Shown piece after piece: positions 1 to 6,716 of a stretch of DNA of 7,991 nt; within the stretch, counting starts at the first letter, position 1; each line of letters starts with the position of its first letter. The stretch lies in NCBI GenBank assembly GCA_014238345.1, contig JABABF010000199.1, forward strand, positions 1-7,991. Direction: 5' to 3'. This DNA comes from Gammaproteobacteria bacterium (lineage in GTDB: Bacteria; Pseudomonadota; Gammaproteobacteria; JABABF01). The notes under the pieces are model-generated. The model worked only from the letters and a program-made list of their open reading frames with translations. It searched no databases and was not told the DNA's origin. The translations under genes were made by a program, and so were the position numbers.

Positions 1-1113
1 AAAGGGCATGAGCCGCAACCTTTAGCAGCCAGAGATCCCGCCGAGTTGCTATTGTTGCAGTACACTGGCGGCACCACAGGCACACCGAAGGCGGCGATGC
101 TGAGCCGCCGTGCCGTCGCTGCCAATGTGCGCCAAGTGTTGCAGGTGTTGGAGGGTTTCTCGTTGGAGGAGGGAGCCACAGCGGCAATGCCTTTGCCGCT
201 GTATCACATCTATGCCTTCACGGTCTCGCTGGCCTCGCTGTGTGCGGGTCTGCGTCTGCTGTTGATCCCCAACCCGCGCGATTTCAAAGGGGTTGCGAAG
301 GCGTTGCGAGCGCACCCGCCGCAGCTGTTCTATGGGATCAACACCTTGTTCAATGCCCTGATGGCTGATCCCGATTTCCAGCGGCTGGATTTTAGCCAGT
401 GGAAATACACGATCTCTGGAGGCATGGCGCTGTCTGAGGTGACTTCGAATCGGTGGGAGGCACTAACGAGCAGTGAGGTGTATGAGGGCTATGGCCTGAC
501 CGAGACCTCGCCGGTGGTATCGATCAATCCGGCCGGGCACAATCGCCCCGGCACGGTTGGTAAGCCAGTGAGTGACACGCAATTGCGCTTGTTGGATGCC
601 GAGGGAGCCGAGGTGCCGGTAGGCGAACCAGGTGAGGTCACGGTGCGCGGCCCGCAGCTGATGGATGGCTATTGGCAACAAGAGGAGGAGAGCGCCAAAG
701 TATTAGATGGTGATGGCTGGTTGCGCACTGGTGATGTGGGGCGCATCGACAGCGATGGCTATCTCAGCATTGTCGACCGTATCAAGGATTTGATTTTGGT
801 TTCTGGCTTCAATGTCTACCCGCGCGAGATCGAAGAGATAGTGTTGCTCTATCCTGGGGTGCTTGAGTGCGCTGCCGTCGGCGTGGCCGATGAGCGCTCC
901 GGGGAAGGGGTGCGCTTGGTTGTTGCCGTAGACCCGCGTACAAAGGTGACTCGAGAGGCGTTGTTGGAGCATTGTCGGCTACAATTGACAGGCTACAAAG
1001 TCCCCAAGGAAATTGTGGTGTGCAAGGCACTCCCTAAATCACCCGTTGGTAAGGTGTTGCGTACGGTATTGCGCAAGCCGATTTGGGGTGAGAGAAAACA
1101 AGATGTGGGCTGA
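1..1113 (+). CDS. fadD: Long-chain fatty acid--CoA ligase, C-terminal part (5' end outside window)
   Basis: This is an ATP-dependent acyl-CoA synthetase that activates fatty acids to acyl-AMP and then acyl-CoA for beta-oxidation or lipid synthesis, probably at the inner face of the membrane. The frame is open from base 1 and gives 370 residues. FadD of E. coli has about 560, so roughly the first third is missing; the TTG at 46 is not a real start. Visible motifs, numbered from base 1: the P-loop YTGGTTGTPK at 21-30, YGLTET at 164-169, GWLRTGD ending at Asp245, the hinge region VDRIKD near 258-263, the linker LVSGFNVYPREIEEI, and the C-terminal catalytic lysine in SPVGK (Lys351). GFNVYPREIE and LTGYKVPKE follow FadD more closely than short-chain ligases. 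The acyl chain preference cannot be read from the sequence. A spacer with two tRNA genes follows, and no clear terminator is seen after the TGA stop. Confidence 0.93.
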   Translation, partial: KGHEPQPLAARDPAELLLLQYTGGTTGTPKAAMLSRRAVAANVRQVLQVLEGFSLEEGATAAMPLPLYHIYAFTVSLASLCAGLRLLLIPNPRDFKGVAKALRAHPPQLFYGINTLFNALMADPDFQRLDFSQWKYTISGGMALSEVTSNRWEALTSSEVYEGYGLTETSPVVSINPAGHNRPGTVGKPVSDTQLRLLDAEGAEVPVGEPGEVTVRGPQLMDGYWQQEEESAKVLDGDGWLRTGDVGRIDSDGYLSIVDRIKDLILVSGFNVYPREIEEIVLLYPGVLECAAVGVADERSGEGVRLVVAVDPRTKVTREALLEHCRLQLTGYKVPKEIVVCKALPKSPVGKVLRTVLRKPIWGERKQDVG

Positions 1114-1197
1114 ATATCGGATGGTGGTGGCGCACATCTAATAGACGTTGAGGTTGGCTCTGTTGAGGGTGACACCAATGCATTCAACAGTTTATTA

Positions 1198-1273
1198 GGG
1201 TGGTTAGCTCAATCGGGAGAGCGTCTGCCTTACACGCAGAAGGTCGGCGGTTCAATTCCGTCACCACCCACCA
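1198..1273 (+). tRNA. tRNA-Val, anticodon TAC
   Basis: The 76-base cloverleaf can be folded by hand. The acceptor stem GGGTGGT (1198-1204) pairs fully with ACCACCC (1263-1269). The D stem is GCTC/GAGC. The anticodon stem is TCTGC/GCAGA with loop CTTACAC, placing anticodon TAC at 1231-1233. The T stem GGCGG/CCGTC has one G-T wobble, and its loop is TTCAATT. The discriminator is A1270 and the CCA end is encoded at 1271-1273. It agrees closely with E. coli tRNA-Val(UAC). Copies of the acceptor 3' strand continue directly downstream (see the repeat). No convincing promoter is visible in the 84 bases after fadD. Confidence 0.97.
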
Positions 1274-1290
1274 CCCACCACCCACCGCCC
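1263..1290 (+). repeat. Tandem heptamer copies of the tRNA-Val acceptor 3' strand
   Basis: The heptamer ACCACCC occurs at 1263-1269 (the tRNA's own acceptor strand), 1270-1276 and 1277-1283, followed by a one-base variant ACCGCCC at 1284-1290. Read in another register, the mature tRNA 3' terminus CCCACCA occurs at 1267-1273 and again at 1274-1280, with a degenerate CCCACCG at 1281-1287. Replication slippage or duplication of the tRNA 3' end is the simplest origin. Each perfect copy could in principle pair with the 5' acceptor strand GGGTGGT in the precursor RNA. Confidence 0.9.
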
Positions 1291-1353
1291 ACGGCAAAAC
1301 CTTAGGTGAATACGAGTTTCAGAGGGACATTAGGCTTTGCTCATACGCGTACA

Positions 1354-1430
1354 GGACCGGTAGTTCAGTTGGTTAGAATGCCGGCCTGTCAAGCCGGAGG
1401 TCGCGGGTTCAAGTCCCGTCCGGTCCGCCA
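1354..1430 (+). tRNA. tRNA-Asp, anticodon GTC
   Basis: This 77-base gene folds as a standard cloverleaf. The acceptor stem GGACCGG pairs with CCGGTCC. The anticodon stem is CCGGC/GCCGG with loop CTGTCAA, giving anticodon GTC at 1388-1390. The T stem is GCGGG/CCCGT with loop TTCAAGT, followed by discriminator G and an encoded CCA at 1428-1430. It matches E. coli tRNA-Asp nearly throughout. It lies 80 bases after tRNA-Val on the same strand, and no clear promoter or terminator separates them, so co-transcription is plausible. The NAD kinase gene starts 50 bases downstream. Confidence 0.98.
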
Positions 1431-1480
1431 CTGCCACGGATATCACCACAGCTCCACAGCGTATTATCAACCTTGTCATC

Positions 1481-2344
1481 GTGACTGAACCAGCAACGCT
1501 TAAGTTTCAGCATATCGGCCTGATCGGTCGCCATGAGCGCGAGCCGCGCGTGGATGAAACACTGCGCATCACTCAGGAATTCTTGGATGCCATCGGTGTA
1601 GATGCCCGCGAATACGAATCCACGGAAGCACTGTTGGCCAGCAAGCGTTGCGAACTGGCCATTGTGGTCGGCGGCGATGGCAGCTTGCTTGGCGCAGCCC
1701 GCGAGTTGTCTGCCGCCGATGTGCCGGTACTCGGCATCAATTTGGGGCGGCTAGGTTTTCTAACGGATATCCTGCCAGCACAATTGGAAACGCGCTTGCG
1801 GGAGATTTTGAGCGGCGACTATGTAGAAGAGCAACGATTTTTGCTTGATGCTGAGCTGTTGCGCGATGGCAAGACCTGTGACCGGGGCGATGCGCTTAAC
1901 GATGTGGTGTTGCGTAATGCCGCTGCCAATATGCTGGAGTTCGAGCTCTATGTGGATCGTGATTTTGTCTACACTCAACGCTCCGATGGGTTGATTGTCT
2001 CGACTCCCACTGGCTCCACCGCCTATGTATTGTCGGCTGGCGGGCCGATTATGCACCCGAGTCTCAATGCTATGGTATTGGTGCCGCTGGCACCGCACAC
2101 GCTCAGTACGCGACCACTGGTAGTGGATGGTGATAGTGCATTGCGTATTGTGGTCAACGAGCACAAGGATGCCCGTCCACTGGTCAGCTGCGACGGCCAC
2201 TTAGAGTTTGAATACCTGCCGGGCGATGAGCTGAGATTGCGCAAGAAGGATTGCCCTTTGCGCTTGATCCACCCGCGCAACCACAGTTTTTATGAGGCCT
2301 GCCGAGATAAATTGGGTTGGGGTAACCGGCCTGGTGGCCACTAA
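1481..2344 (+). CDS. nadK: NAD kinase
   Basis: This enzyme phosphorylates NAD to NADP using ATP in the cytoplasm and is the main source of NADP. The 287-residue product is close to the E. coli length of 292. It carries the diphosphate-binding GGDG at 64-67 (Asp66 catalytic by family knowledge), INLGRLGFLTDI near 86-97, the LNDVVL segment at 139-144, and the conserved block DGLIVSTPTGSTAY at 169-182 followed by SAGGPI. The segment LVPLAPHTLSTRPLVV and the C-terminal KLGW also match NadK. The GTG at 1481 is the only workable start, because the first beta strand (FQHIGLIG) begins at residue 9 and no alternative lies between; no good Shine-Dalgarno sequence precedes it. The gene begins 50 bases after tRNA-Asp. 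Assignment is very secure. Confidence 0.97.
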   Translation: MTEPATLKFQHIGLIGRHEREPRVDETLRITQEFLDAIGVDAREYESTEALLASKRCELAIVVGGDGSLLGAARELSAADVPVLGINLGRLGFLTDILPAQLETRLREILSGDYVEEQRFLLDAELLRDGKTCDRGDALNDVVLRNAAANMLEFELYVDRDFVYTQRSDGLIVSTPTGSTAYVLSAGGPIMHPSLNAMVLVPLAPHTLSTRPLVVDGDSALRIVVNEHKDARPLVSCDGHLEFEYLPGDELRLRKKDCPLRLIHPRNHSFYEACRDKLGWGNRPGGH

Positions 2345-2548
2345 TTCCAGAGTGTCAGGGTGTGTAGTGCCTGCCGTGACGCACGGGACTTTGGTCACTG
2401 ATGCAGCTGGTCGGCATGTGGGGATGCCCATACAACTGCCGTTGCGTGGTTGCTGAGTGCCCGTGCATGATTTTGACGAGATTGCGTGTTCAGATACGGT
2501 CTATGCGCCAGTTCACTTAGCTGTCTGCTGTGGCGGCGCGCTGAGCTG
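2345..2548 (+). other. Spacer between nadK and glpG with two short hairpins and a weak promoter candidate
   Basis: I see no convincing gene in these 204 bases. Two short inverted repeats are present: CCGTG-acg-CACGG at 2374-2386 and GGCAT-gtgggg-ATGCC at 2413-2428. Neither is followed by a T run, so neither is a convincing Rho-independent terminator. A TTGACG hexamer at 2473-2478 with TACGGT 16 bases further on (2495-2500) is a weak sigma70-like candidate matching only three of six -10 bases. This is the likeliest place for a promoter serving the glpG-to-flavoenzyme cluster, but the sequence does not prove one. Confidence 0.35.
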
Positions 2549-3145
2549 ATGTTTGCTAAGGCGGTGTCCGCGCTACGTGTGGTACCAGCCACGGCGGTGT
2601 TGCTCGGTGGCCTCGTGCTGGGTGGGTTTTTGGTTTGGGCTGGCAGAGAGGGGTTGCCGCTGTGGGAACTACTGCTTTTTCGACCCTTTGGCAATGACGA
2701 GCCTTGGCGCTTGGTCTCCCCAATTTTTTTGCATTTTGGCTGGGCTCACGCCGCCTTTAATGCTTTGATCTTGTGGTTATTGGGCGGGGCTATAGAGCGT
2801 TGTCGCGGTGGCTGGCGGTTGATGGCATTGGCCTTGGTGACCGGGATTGCTGGCAATGTGTTGCAATACCAGCTCAGCGGATCAGTGCTATTTGGTGGCA
2901 TGTCGGGAGTGAATTATGCTCTGTTAGGCTATTGTTTGACATGGAATTACATGCGTGAGCCAGCCATTGATCTGCTCCCGGGGCTGGCTCTGCAATTACT
3001 TGTGTTTCTACTGATCTGCTTAACGGGTGTGCTGGAGCTGCTATTTGGTCTACGGGTGGCTAATGGTGCCCATGTCGGCGGTCTGCTGAGCGGCGCTATC
3101 ATCGGTCTGTTGGATGCGCTATCAGTGTCGCAGCGGGGGCGGTAG
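2549..3145 (+). CDS. glpG: GlpG-type rhomboid intramembrane serine protease, short form
   Basis: Rhomboids cut transmembrane substrates within the inner membrane using a Ser-His dyad. From the ATG at 2549 the product has 198 residues. It shows the loop-1 Trp-Arg at 53-54, the HFGWAHAAFN block with His67 and Asn71 (oxyanion region), the GGMSG motif with catalytic Ser119, and ANGAH with catalytic His175. About six hydrophobic segments are visible, near 12-30, 60-80, 90-107, 116-133, 144-162 and 175-190. The core aligns well with E. coli GlpG (YALLGY, LLGGAIER, ANGAH), but the N-terminal cytoplasmic domain of GlpG (total about 276 residues) is absent. The frame is open from a GTG at 2486, but the extra 21 residues do not resemble that domain. 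The DUF2797 gene follows after 30 bases. The substrate is unknown. A run of seven T at 2724-2730 keeps the frame. Confidence 0.9.
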   Translation: MFAKAVSALRVVPATAVLLGGLVLGGFLVWAGREGLPLWELLLFRPFGNDEPWRLVSPIFLHFGWAHAAFNALILWLLGGAIERCRGGWRLMALALVTGIAGNVLQYQLSGSVLFGGMSGVNYALLGYCLTWNYMREPAIDLLPGLALQLLVFLLICLTGVLELLFGLRVANGAHVGGLLSGAIIGLLDALSVSQRGR

Positions 3146-3166
3146 TAGTGGTGTGGTCGCCGTGTT

Positions 3167-3170
3167 GAGG
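3167..3170 (+). promoter_or_regulatory. Ribosome binding site deciding the DUF2797 start
   Basis: GAGG lies 5 bases before the ATG at 3176 but only 2 bases before the in-frame GTG at 3173, so the ATG is preferred. Confidence 0.55.
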
Positions 3171-3175
3171 CAGTG

Positions 3176-4045
3176 ATGAGTGCCGTATTAGGTGCCGGAC
3201 GGTTGCGTAAGATGCGTGCACAATTGGCGGAGCCAGTGCGCTACGATATGGTGCTGATGGCACCGGGGGAGCGCAATGGTCTTGAGGATGAGCTGACTGT
3301 GGTGGAGCTTGAGCCCTTGTTGGGTCGGCGGCTACATTTGGCGCATAGCGGTGCTATTCACTGTTTGTACTGTGGTGTACGCACGAAGCGCAGCTTCAGT
3401 CAGGGTTATTGTTACCGTTGCTCACAGCGGCTGGCGCGCTGTGATCTCTGCGTGATGAGTCCAAATCGATGCCATTACCATGAGGGTACATGCCGTGAGC
3501 CGCAGTGGGGTGAAGCTCAGTGCATGACCGAACATCGTATTTATTTGGCCAACACCTCGGGTCTCAAAGTGGGGTTGACGCGCCTCAGCCAGCTGCCAGT
3601 GCGCTGGCTGGATCAAGGGGCGGTGCAGGCATTGCCTATCGTTGCCACTAGCACTCGCCAAGTGGCGGGCTTTGTTGAGGTTCTGTTAGCTGCTGCCGAC
3701 GGTGTCAGTGCTCAGACCAATTGGCGGGTCATGCTGGGTGGTGCGCCGCCGCCGCTGTTGCTACTTGAGCAGCGCGAGCGCCTGTGGCAGGAGTGTGCAG
3801 CGAGTATCAAGACATTGCGCAATCGCTTTGGCTCCCAGAGTATTCGTCTGCTTGAGAGTACGCCGCTGGAGTTGAATTATCCGACTTCGACTGCTGCACC
3901 GCTAAAGCAACTCAACTTTGACAAGACCCCAACAGTGAGTGGACGGTTGCTGGGCATCAAGGGGCAATACCTACTATTCGACTGCGGTGTTTTGAATATC
4001 CGTCGTTTTAGTGGCTACCATGTGGAGCTCAGCCATGCAGACTAA
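3176..4045 (+). CDS. DUF2797 family protein, cysteine-rich, function unknown
   Basis: I recognise this as the DUF2797 family from its overall pattern; no function is established to my knowledge. The product has 289 residues from the ATG at 3176. A cysteine-rich block spans about 63-116: Cys63-x2-Cys66, Cys79-x2-Cys82, Cys89-x2-Cys92, then Cys99, His100, His102, Cys106 and Cys116. This suggests one or two structural zinc sites. It is followed by YLANTSGLKVGLTR at 123-136 and RWLDQGA at 143-149, which are typical of the family and faintly recall GIY-YIG-like folds; that resemblance is inference. A C-terminal part near 250-285 is rich in beta-type residues. There are no signal peptide or membrane segments, so it is probably cytoplasmic. 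Its last 11 bases overlap the start of pepN, implying translational coupling. The gene sits between a membrane protease and an aminopeptidase. Confidence 0.85.
   Translation: MSAVLGAGRLRKMRAQLAEPVRYDMVLMAPGERNGLEDELTVVELEPLLGRRLHLAHSGAIHCLYCGVRTKRSFSQGYCYRCSQRLARCDLCVMSPNRCHYHEGTCREPQWGEAQCMTEHRIYLANTSGLKVGLTRLSQLPVRWLDQGAVQALPIVATSTRQVAGFVEVLLAAADGVSAQTNWRVMLGGAPPPLLLLEQRERLWQECAASIKTLRNRFGSQSIRLLESTPLELNYPTSTAAPLKQLNFDKTPTVSGRLLGIKGQYLLFDCGVLNIRRFSGYHVELSHAD
4024..4027 (+). promoter_or_regulatory. Ribosome binding site deciding the pepN start
   Basis: GGAG lies 7 bases before the ATG at 4035 and inside the end of the DUF2797 gene. It supports 4035 over the in-frame ATG at 4011, which has no comparable site and would add eight residues outside the conserved region. 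Confidence 0.65.
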
Positions 4046-6716
4046 GACAGTGTCCAGTGCGGTACCGTCCGTGGTGCGGTTGGCGGATTACCGACCACCG
4101 GGCTATCTGGTGGACGACGTACAGCTGCGTTTTGAACTCGACCTACTGCGCACTCGGGTGCGTTCACGCCTGTCGTTGCGTGCCAATCCTGCGCTCAGCG
4201 GAGCGCGACCCCTAGAGCTAAACGGGCGCGAGCTGAACATCGCACGACTGGCTATTGATGGGAGCGCACTCGATCTGGCGGCGCTGGCTTGGGATGGTGA
4301 ACGCCTATTATTGGAGGATGTGCCAGAGCGCTGTGTGCTAGAGTGCGAGACGCTACTGTGTCCAGCTCACAACCGCGCTTTGGAGGGACTCTATCGCAGT
4401 GGGGGGCTGTTCTGCACGGACTGTGAGCCGGAGGGCTTCCGGCGCATTACTTGTTTCCCCGATCGTCCAGACGTGTTAGCCTCCTACACGGTGGCCATTG
4501 ATGCTCCCCAAGATTGTCCGGTGGCACTGTCCAATGGCAAACTGATCTCCCAAGAGCGCAGCGCCGATGGTCGGCGGCGTACGGTTTGGCACGACCCCTA
4601 TCCCAAGCCCTGTTATTTATTCGCTTTGGTGGCCGGTGAGTTGGAGTGCATAGAGGGCTACCATCAGACGCGCTCTGGTCGGCGGCTACGGCTTTGCATC
4701 TATGTCGACCAGCGCTACCAAAAGCAGTGTGATCACGCCATGCGTAGCCTGCAGGCGGCGATGCGTTGGGACGAATTACATTATGGTCTTGAGTGCGACT
4801 TAGACGAGTTCAAGCTCGCGGCAGTCGATGATTTTAACTCCGGAGCCATGGAGAATACTGGCCTCAATCTCTTCAACACGCAGTGCTTGCTAGCCACCCC
4901 CGACATCGCCACCGATGGTGGTTTCCGTGCGGTGGAGCGGGTGGTGGCTCACGAGTATTTCCACCATTGGAGCGGTAATCGTGTAACTTTGCGCGACTGG
5001 TTTCAGCTGAGTCTAAAGGAGGGGTTGACAGTATTCCGCGAGTCCTGTTTCGCCGCTGACATGGATCCATCAGGCATCCATCGCCTCGACGAGGTGCGCT
5101 TTTTGCGCGAGCTACAGTTCGCTGAGGATGCTGGGCCACTCGCCCATCCGGTGCGCCCAGACCACTATGTGGAAATCTCTAATTTTTACACCCCGACGGT
5201 GTATGAGAAGGGGGCTGAGCTGATGCGTATGTTGCGCTCCTTGATCGGTGCCAAGGCGTGGCATCGCGGTGCCAAACTATATTTTGAACGCCACTGTGGC
5301 CAAGCGGTGCGCTGTGAGGAGTTGGTGGCGGCTATGGCCGAGGCCTCCGGACGCGACCTGTCGCAGTTTGCACTCTGGTATAGCGTGGCTGGCACACCGC
5401 GTCTCAAGGTGGCGGGGGTGTGGGACAGCGCATTGCACCGCTACACTTTGACAGTGCGCCAGCAGTGTGTTGAGGATGGCGAGCCGCAGCCCATGCATCT
5501 GCCACTGGCGGTGGGTCTTGTGGGTGTAGATGAGCCATTGTCGTTACAGCTTGCCAGCGGCGCGGGAGCCATTGTGGGCGATAGCGCCGTGCTGGAGTTG
5601 CGCGAGCTCGAGCAGCATTTTGTGTTCGAACAGGTGATCGAGGAGCCGACCCCTTCGCTGTTGCGCGATTTTTCGGCACCCGTTCATATTGATTTTGATT
5701 ACAGTGATATGCAGCTGGCTTTGCTGATGCGTCGAGACAGCGATGCTTTCTGCCGCTGGGATGCCTGCCAGCGCTTGTTGCGGCGCGCCATACACGCCCA
5801 GCTGCGGTGTGAGAGTGGCGCGGCCACCACCGAGCTGCCTGCACCGTTGATCTGTGCCTATCGGGATCTGCTGGGGGCGCAGGACACACCGGCTGCACTG
5901 CTCGCGCAGATGCTTGAGATGCCCTCAGAAATATGGCTGGCAGCGCCTGGCGTACTCATTGATGCCTGCGCCCTGCACAGTGCCAAGCTGGCTGTGGCAG
6001 CACAGTTGGCAGTGGCATTGCGCGAGCCGTTGTGGGAGTGCTGGCACCGCTGTCGCTCTGCCCTCGGTGACTATCGTCCTGAGCCCGTAGCTATGGGGCA
6101 ACGGGCGCTGGCCACCGCCACCATGGGCTTGTTGGTGGAGGGCGATTGCGGAGCGGAACTGATCGACTGTGTTGTGCAACTGTATCGCAGGGCCGATAAT
6201 CTGAGCGATCGTCTGAGTGCGCTGAGCGCTTTGATCGACAGCTCAGAGCCATCGGCGCTGGAGCCGCGCGCTGAGCTACTGGCTGATTTTCATCAGCGTT
6301 GGGGTGGCGAGCCATTGGCGCTGTGCCACTGGTTGCGTGTACAGTCGACCGATCGCCATCCCAGGGTTTTGCAACGACTACAGGAATTGATGTCTAGGCC
6401 GGAATTTGAGGCGCATAACCCGAATTTCCTGCGCGCCTCTGTCGGGGTTTTCAGCCGTAGCAATCCCTTGAATTTCCACGCTGAAGATGGTACTGGCTAC
6501 CGTTTTTTGGCGACTCAGGTATTGGGATTGGCACCCTACAACGCCCAGTTGGCTGCCCGACTGTTGTTGCCGCTGTGCGACTGGCCACGTTATAGCGAAT
6601 CATCATCTACTAAAATGATCGCCGAACTACGTCGTCTTGTCGAAAATTGTGGCGAGGTGCGTGAATTGTGGGATTTGGCTGAACGTAGCCTAGCTGCACA
6701 GGAGTCAGTGGCATGA
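4035..6716 (+). CDS. pepN: Aminopeptidase N (M1 family zinc metallopeptidase)
   Basis: PepN removes N-terminal amino acids from peptides in the cytoplasm, late in protein turnover. The product has 893 residues, against 870 in E. coli PepN, and aligns along its whole length. Key motifs: LEGLYRSGGLFCTDCEPEGF near 117-135 (substrate-anchoring Glu region), GAMEN at 270-274, the zinc motif HEYFH at 306-310 (His306, Glu307, His310), the third zinc ligand Glu329 in LKEGLTVF, and the transition-state tyrosine Tyr390 in TVYEKGAE. These sit nine residues later than their E. coli counterparts, a constant offset. The C-terminal HAEDGTGYRFL block is also conserved. No export signal is seen. The start codon lies within the end of the DUF2797 gene, and the stop overlaps the next gene's ATG (ATGA). 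All catalytic residues are present, so an active enzyme is expected. Confidence 0.98.
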   Translation: MQTKTVSSAVPSVVRLADYRPPGYLVDDVQLRFELDLLRTRVRSRLSLRANPALSGARPLELNGRELNIARLAIDGSALDLAALAWDGERLLLEDVPERCVLECETLLCPAHNRALEGLYRSGGLFCTDCEPEGFRRITCFPDRPDVLASYTVAIDAPQDCPVALSNGKLISQERSADGRRRTVWHDPYPKPCYLFALVAGELECIEGYHQTRSGRRLRLCIYVDQRYQKQCDHAMRSLQAAMRWDELHYGLECDLDEFKLAAVDDFNSGAMENTGLNLFNTQCLLATPDIATDGGFRAVERVVAHEYFHHWSGNRVTLRDWFQLSLKEGLTVFRESCFAADMDPSGIHRLDEVRFLRELQFAEDAGPLAHPVRPDHYVEISNFYTPTVYEKGAELMRMLRSLIGAKAWHRGAKLYFERHCGQAVRCEELVAAMAEASGRDLSQFALWYSVAGTPRLKVAGVWDSALHRYTLTVRQQCVEDGEPQPMHLPLAVGLVGVDEPLSLQLASGAGAIVGDSAVLELRELEQHFVFEQVIEEPTPSLLRDFSAPVHIDFDYSDMQLALLMRRDSDAFCRWDACQRLLRRAIHAQLRCESGAATTELPAPLICAYRDLLGAQDTPAALLAQMLEMPSEIWLAAPGVLIDACALHSAKLAVAAQLAVALREPLWECWHRCRSALGDYRPEPVAMGQRALATATMGLLVEGDCGAELIDCVVQLYRRADNLSDRLSALSALIDSSEPSALEPRAELLADFHQRWGGEPLALCHWLRVQSTDRHPRVLQRLQELMSRPEFEAHNPNFLRASVGVFSRSNPLNFHAEDGTGYRFLATQVLGLAPYNAQLAARLLLPLCDWPRYSESSSTKMIAELRRLVENCGEVRELWDLAERSLAAQESVA
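6701..6704 (+). promoter_or_regulatory. Ribosome binding site for the flavoenzyme gene
   Basis: GGAG inside the end of pepN lies 8 bases before the ATG at 6713. With the ATGA overlap it fixes the start and points to coupled translation. Confidence 0.65.

Noticed and set aside
1147..1168. Direct repeat GTTGAGG at 1147-1153 and 1162-1168
   Set aside because: Two 7-base copies in G/T-rich DNA are expected by chance, and no operator or attachment role can be supported.
1169..1196. GTGACA and TTTATT, 16 bases apart, as a sigma70-like promoter before tRNA-Val
   Set aside because: Transcription would start inside the tRNA (about 1203), so it cannot serve this gene.
1198..1430. tRNA genes as integration sites of a mobile element
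   Set aside because: No integrase gene, no displaced longer copy of a tRNA 3' end and no foreign-looking genes are present; the heptamer array is local and tandem.
1306..1488. Open frame of 60 codons across tRNA-Asp
   Set aside because: Its central part is simply the translation of the tRNA-Asp gene, a familiar false protein call, and it ends inside the start of nadK.
1760..2200. Minus-strand open frame of 146 codons inside nadK
   Set aside because: It is fully covered by conserved NadK sequence on the other strand and has no recognisable motif.
2374..2428. Two short hairpins after nadK as a terminator
   Set aside because: The stems are only 5 bp and no T run follows either one.
2352..2456. 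Small open frame from a GTG (34 codons) between nadK and glpG
   Set aside because: There is no ribosome binding site, no recognisable protein pattern, and the GTG start is poor.
2724..2730. Run of seven T in glpG as a phase-variable or frameshift site
   Set aside because: The frame is intact across it and such short runs are common; nothing else suggests programmed slippage.
5404..5898. Minus-strand open frame of 164 codons inside pepN
   Set aside because: It lies opposite strongly conserved pepN codons and its composition (rich in Ala, Arg, Pro and His) is typical of an antisense shadow of moderately GC-rich coding DNA.
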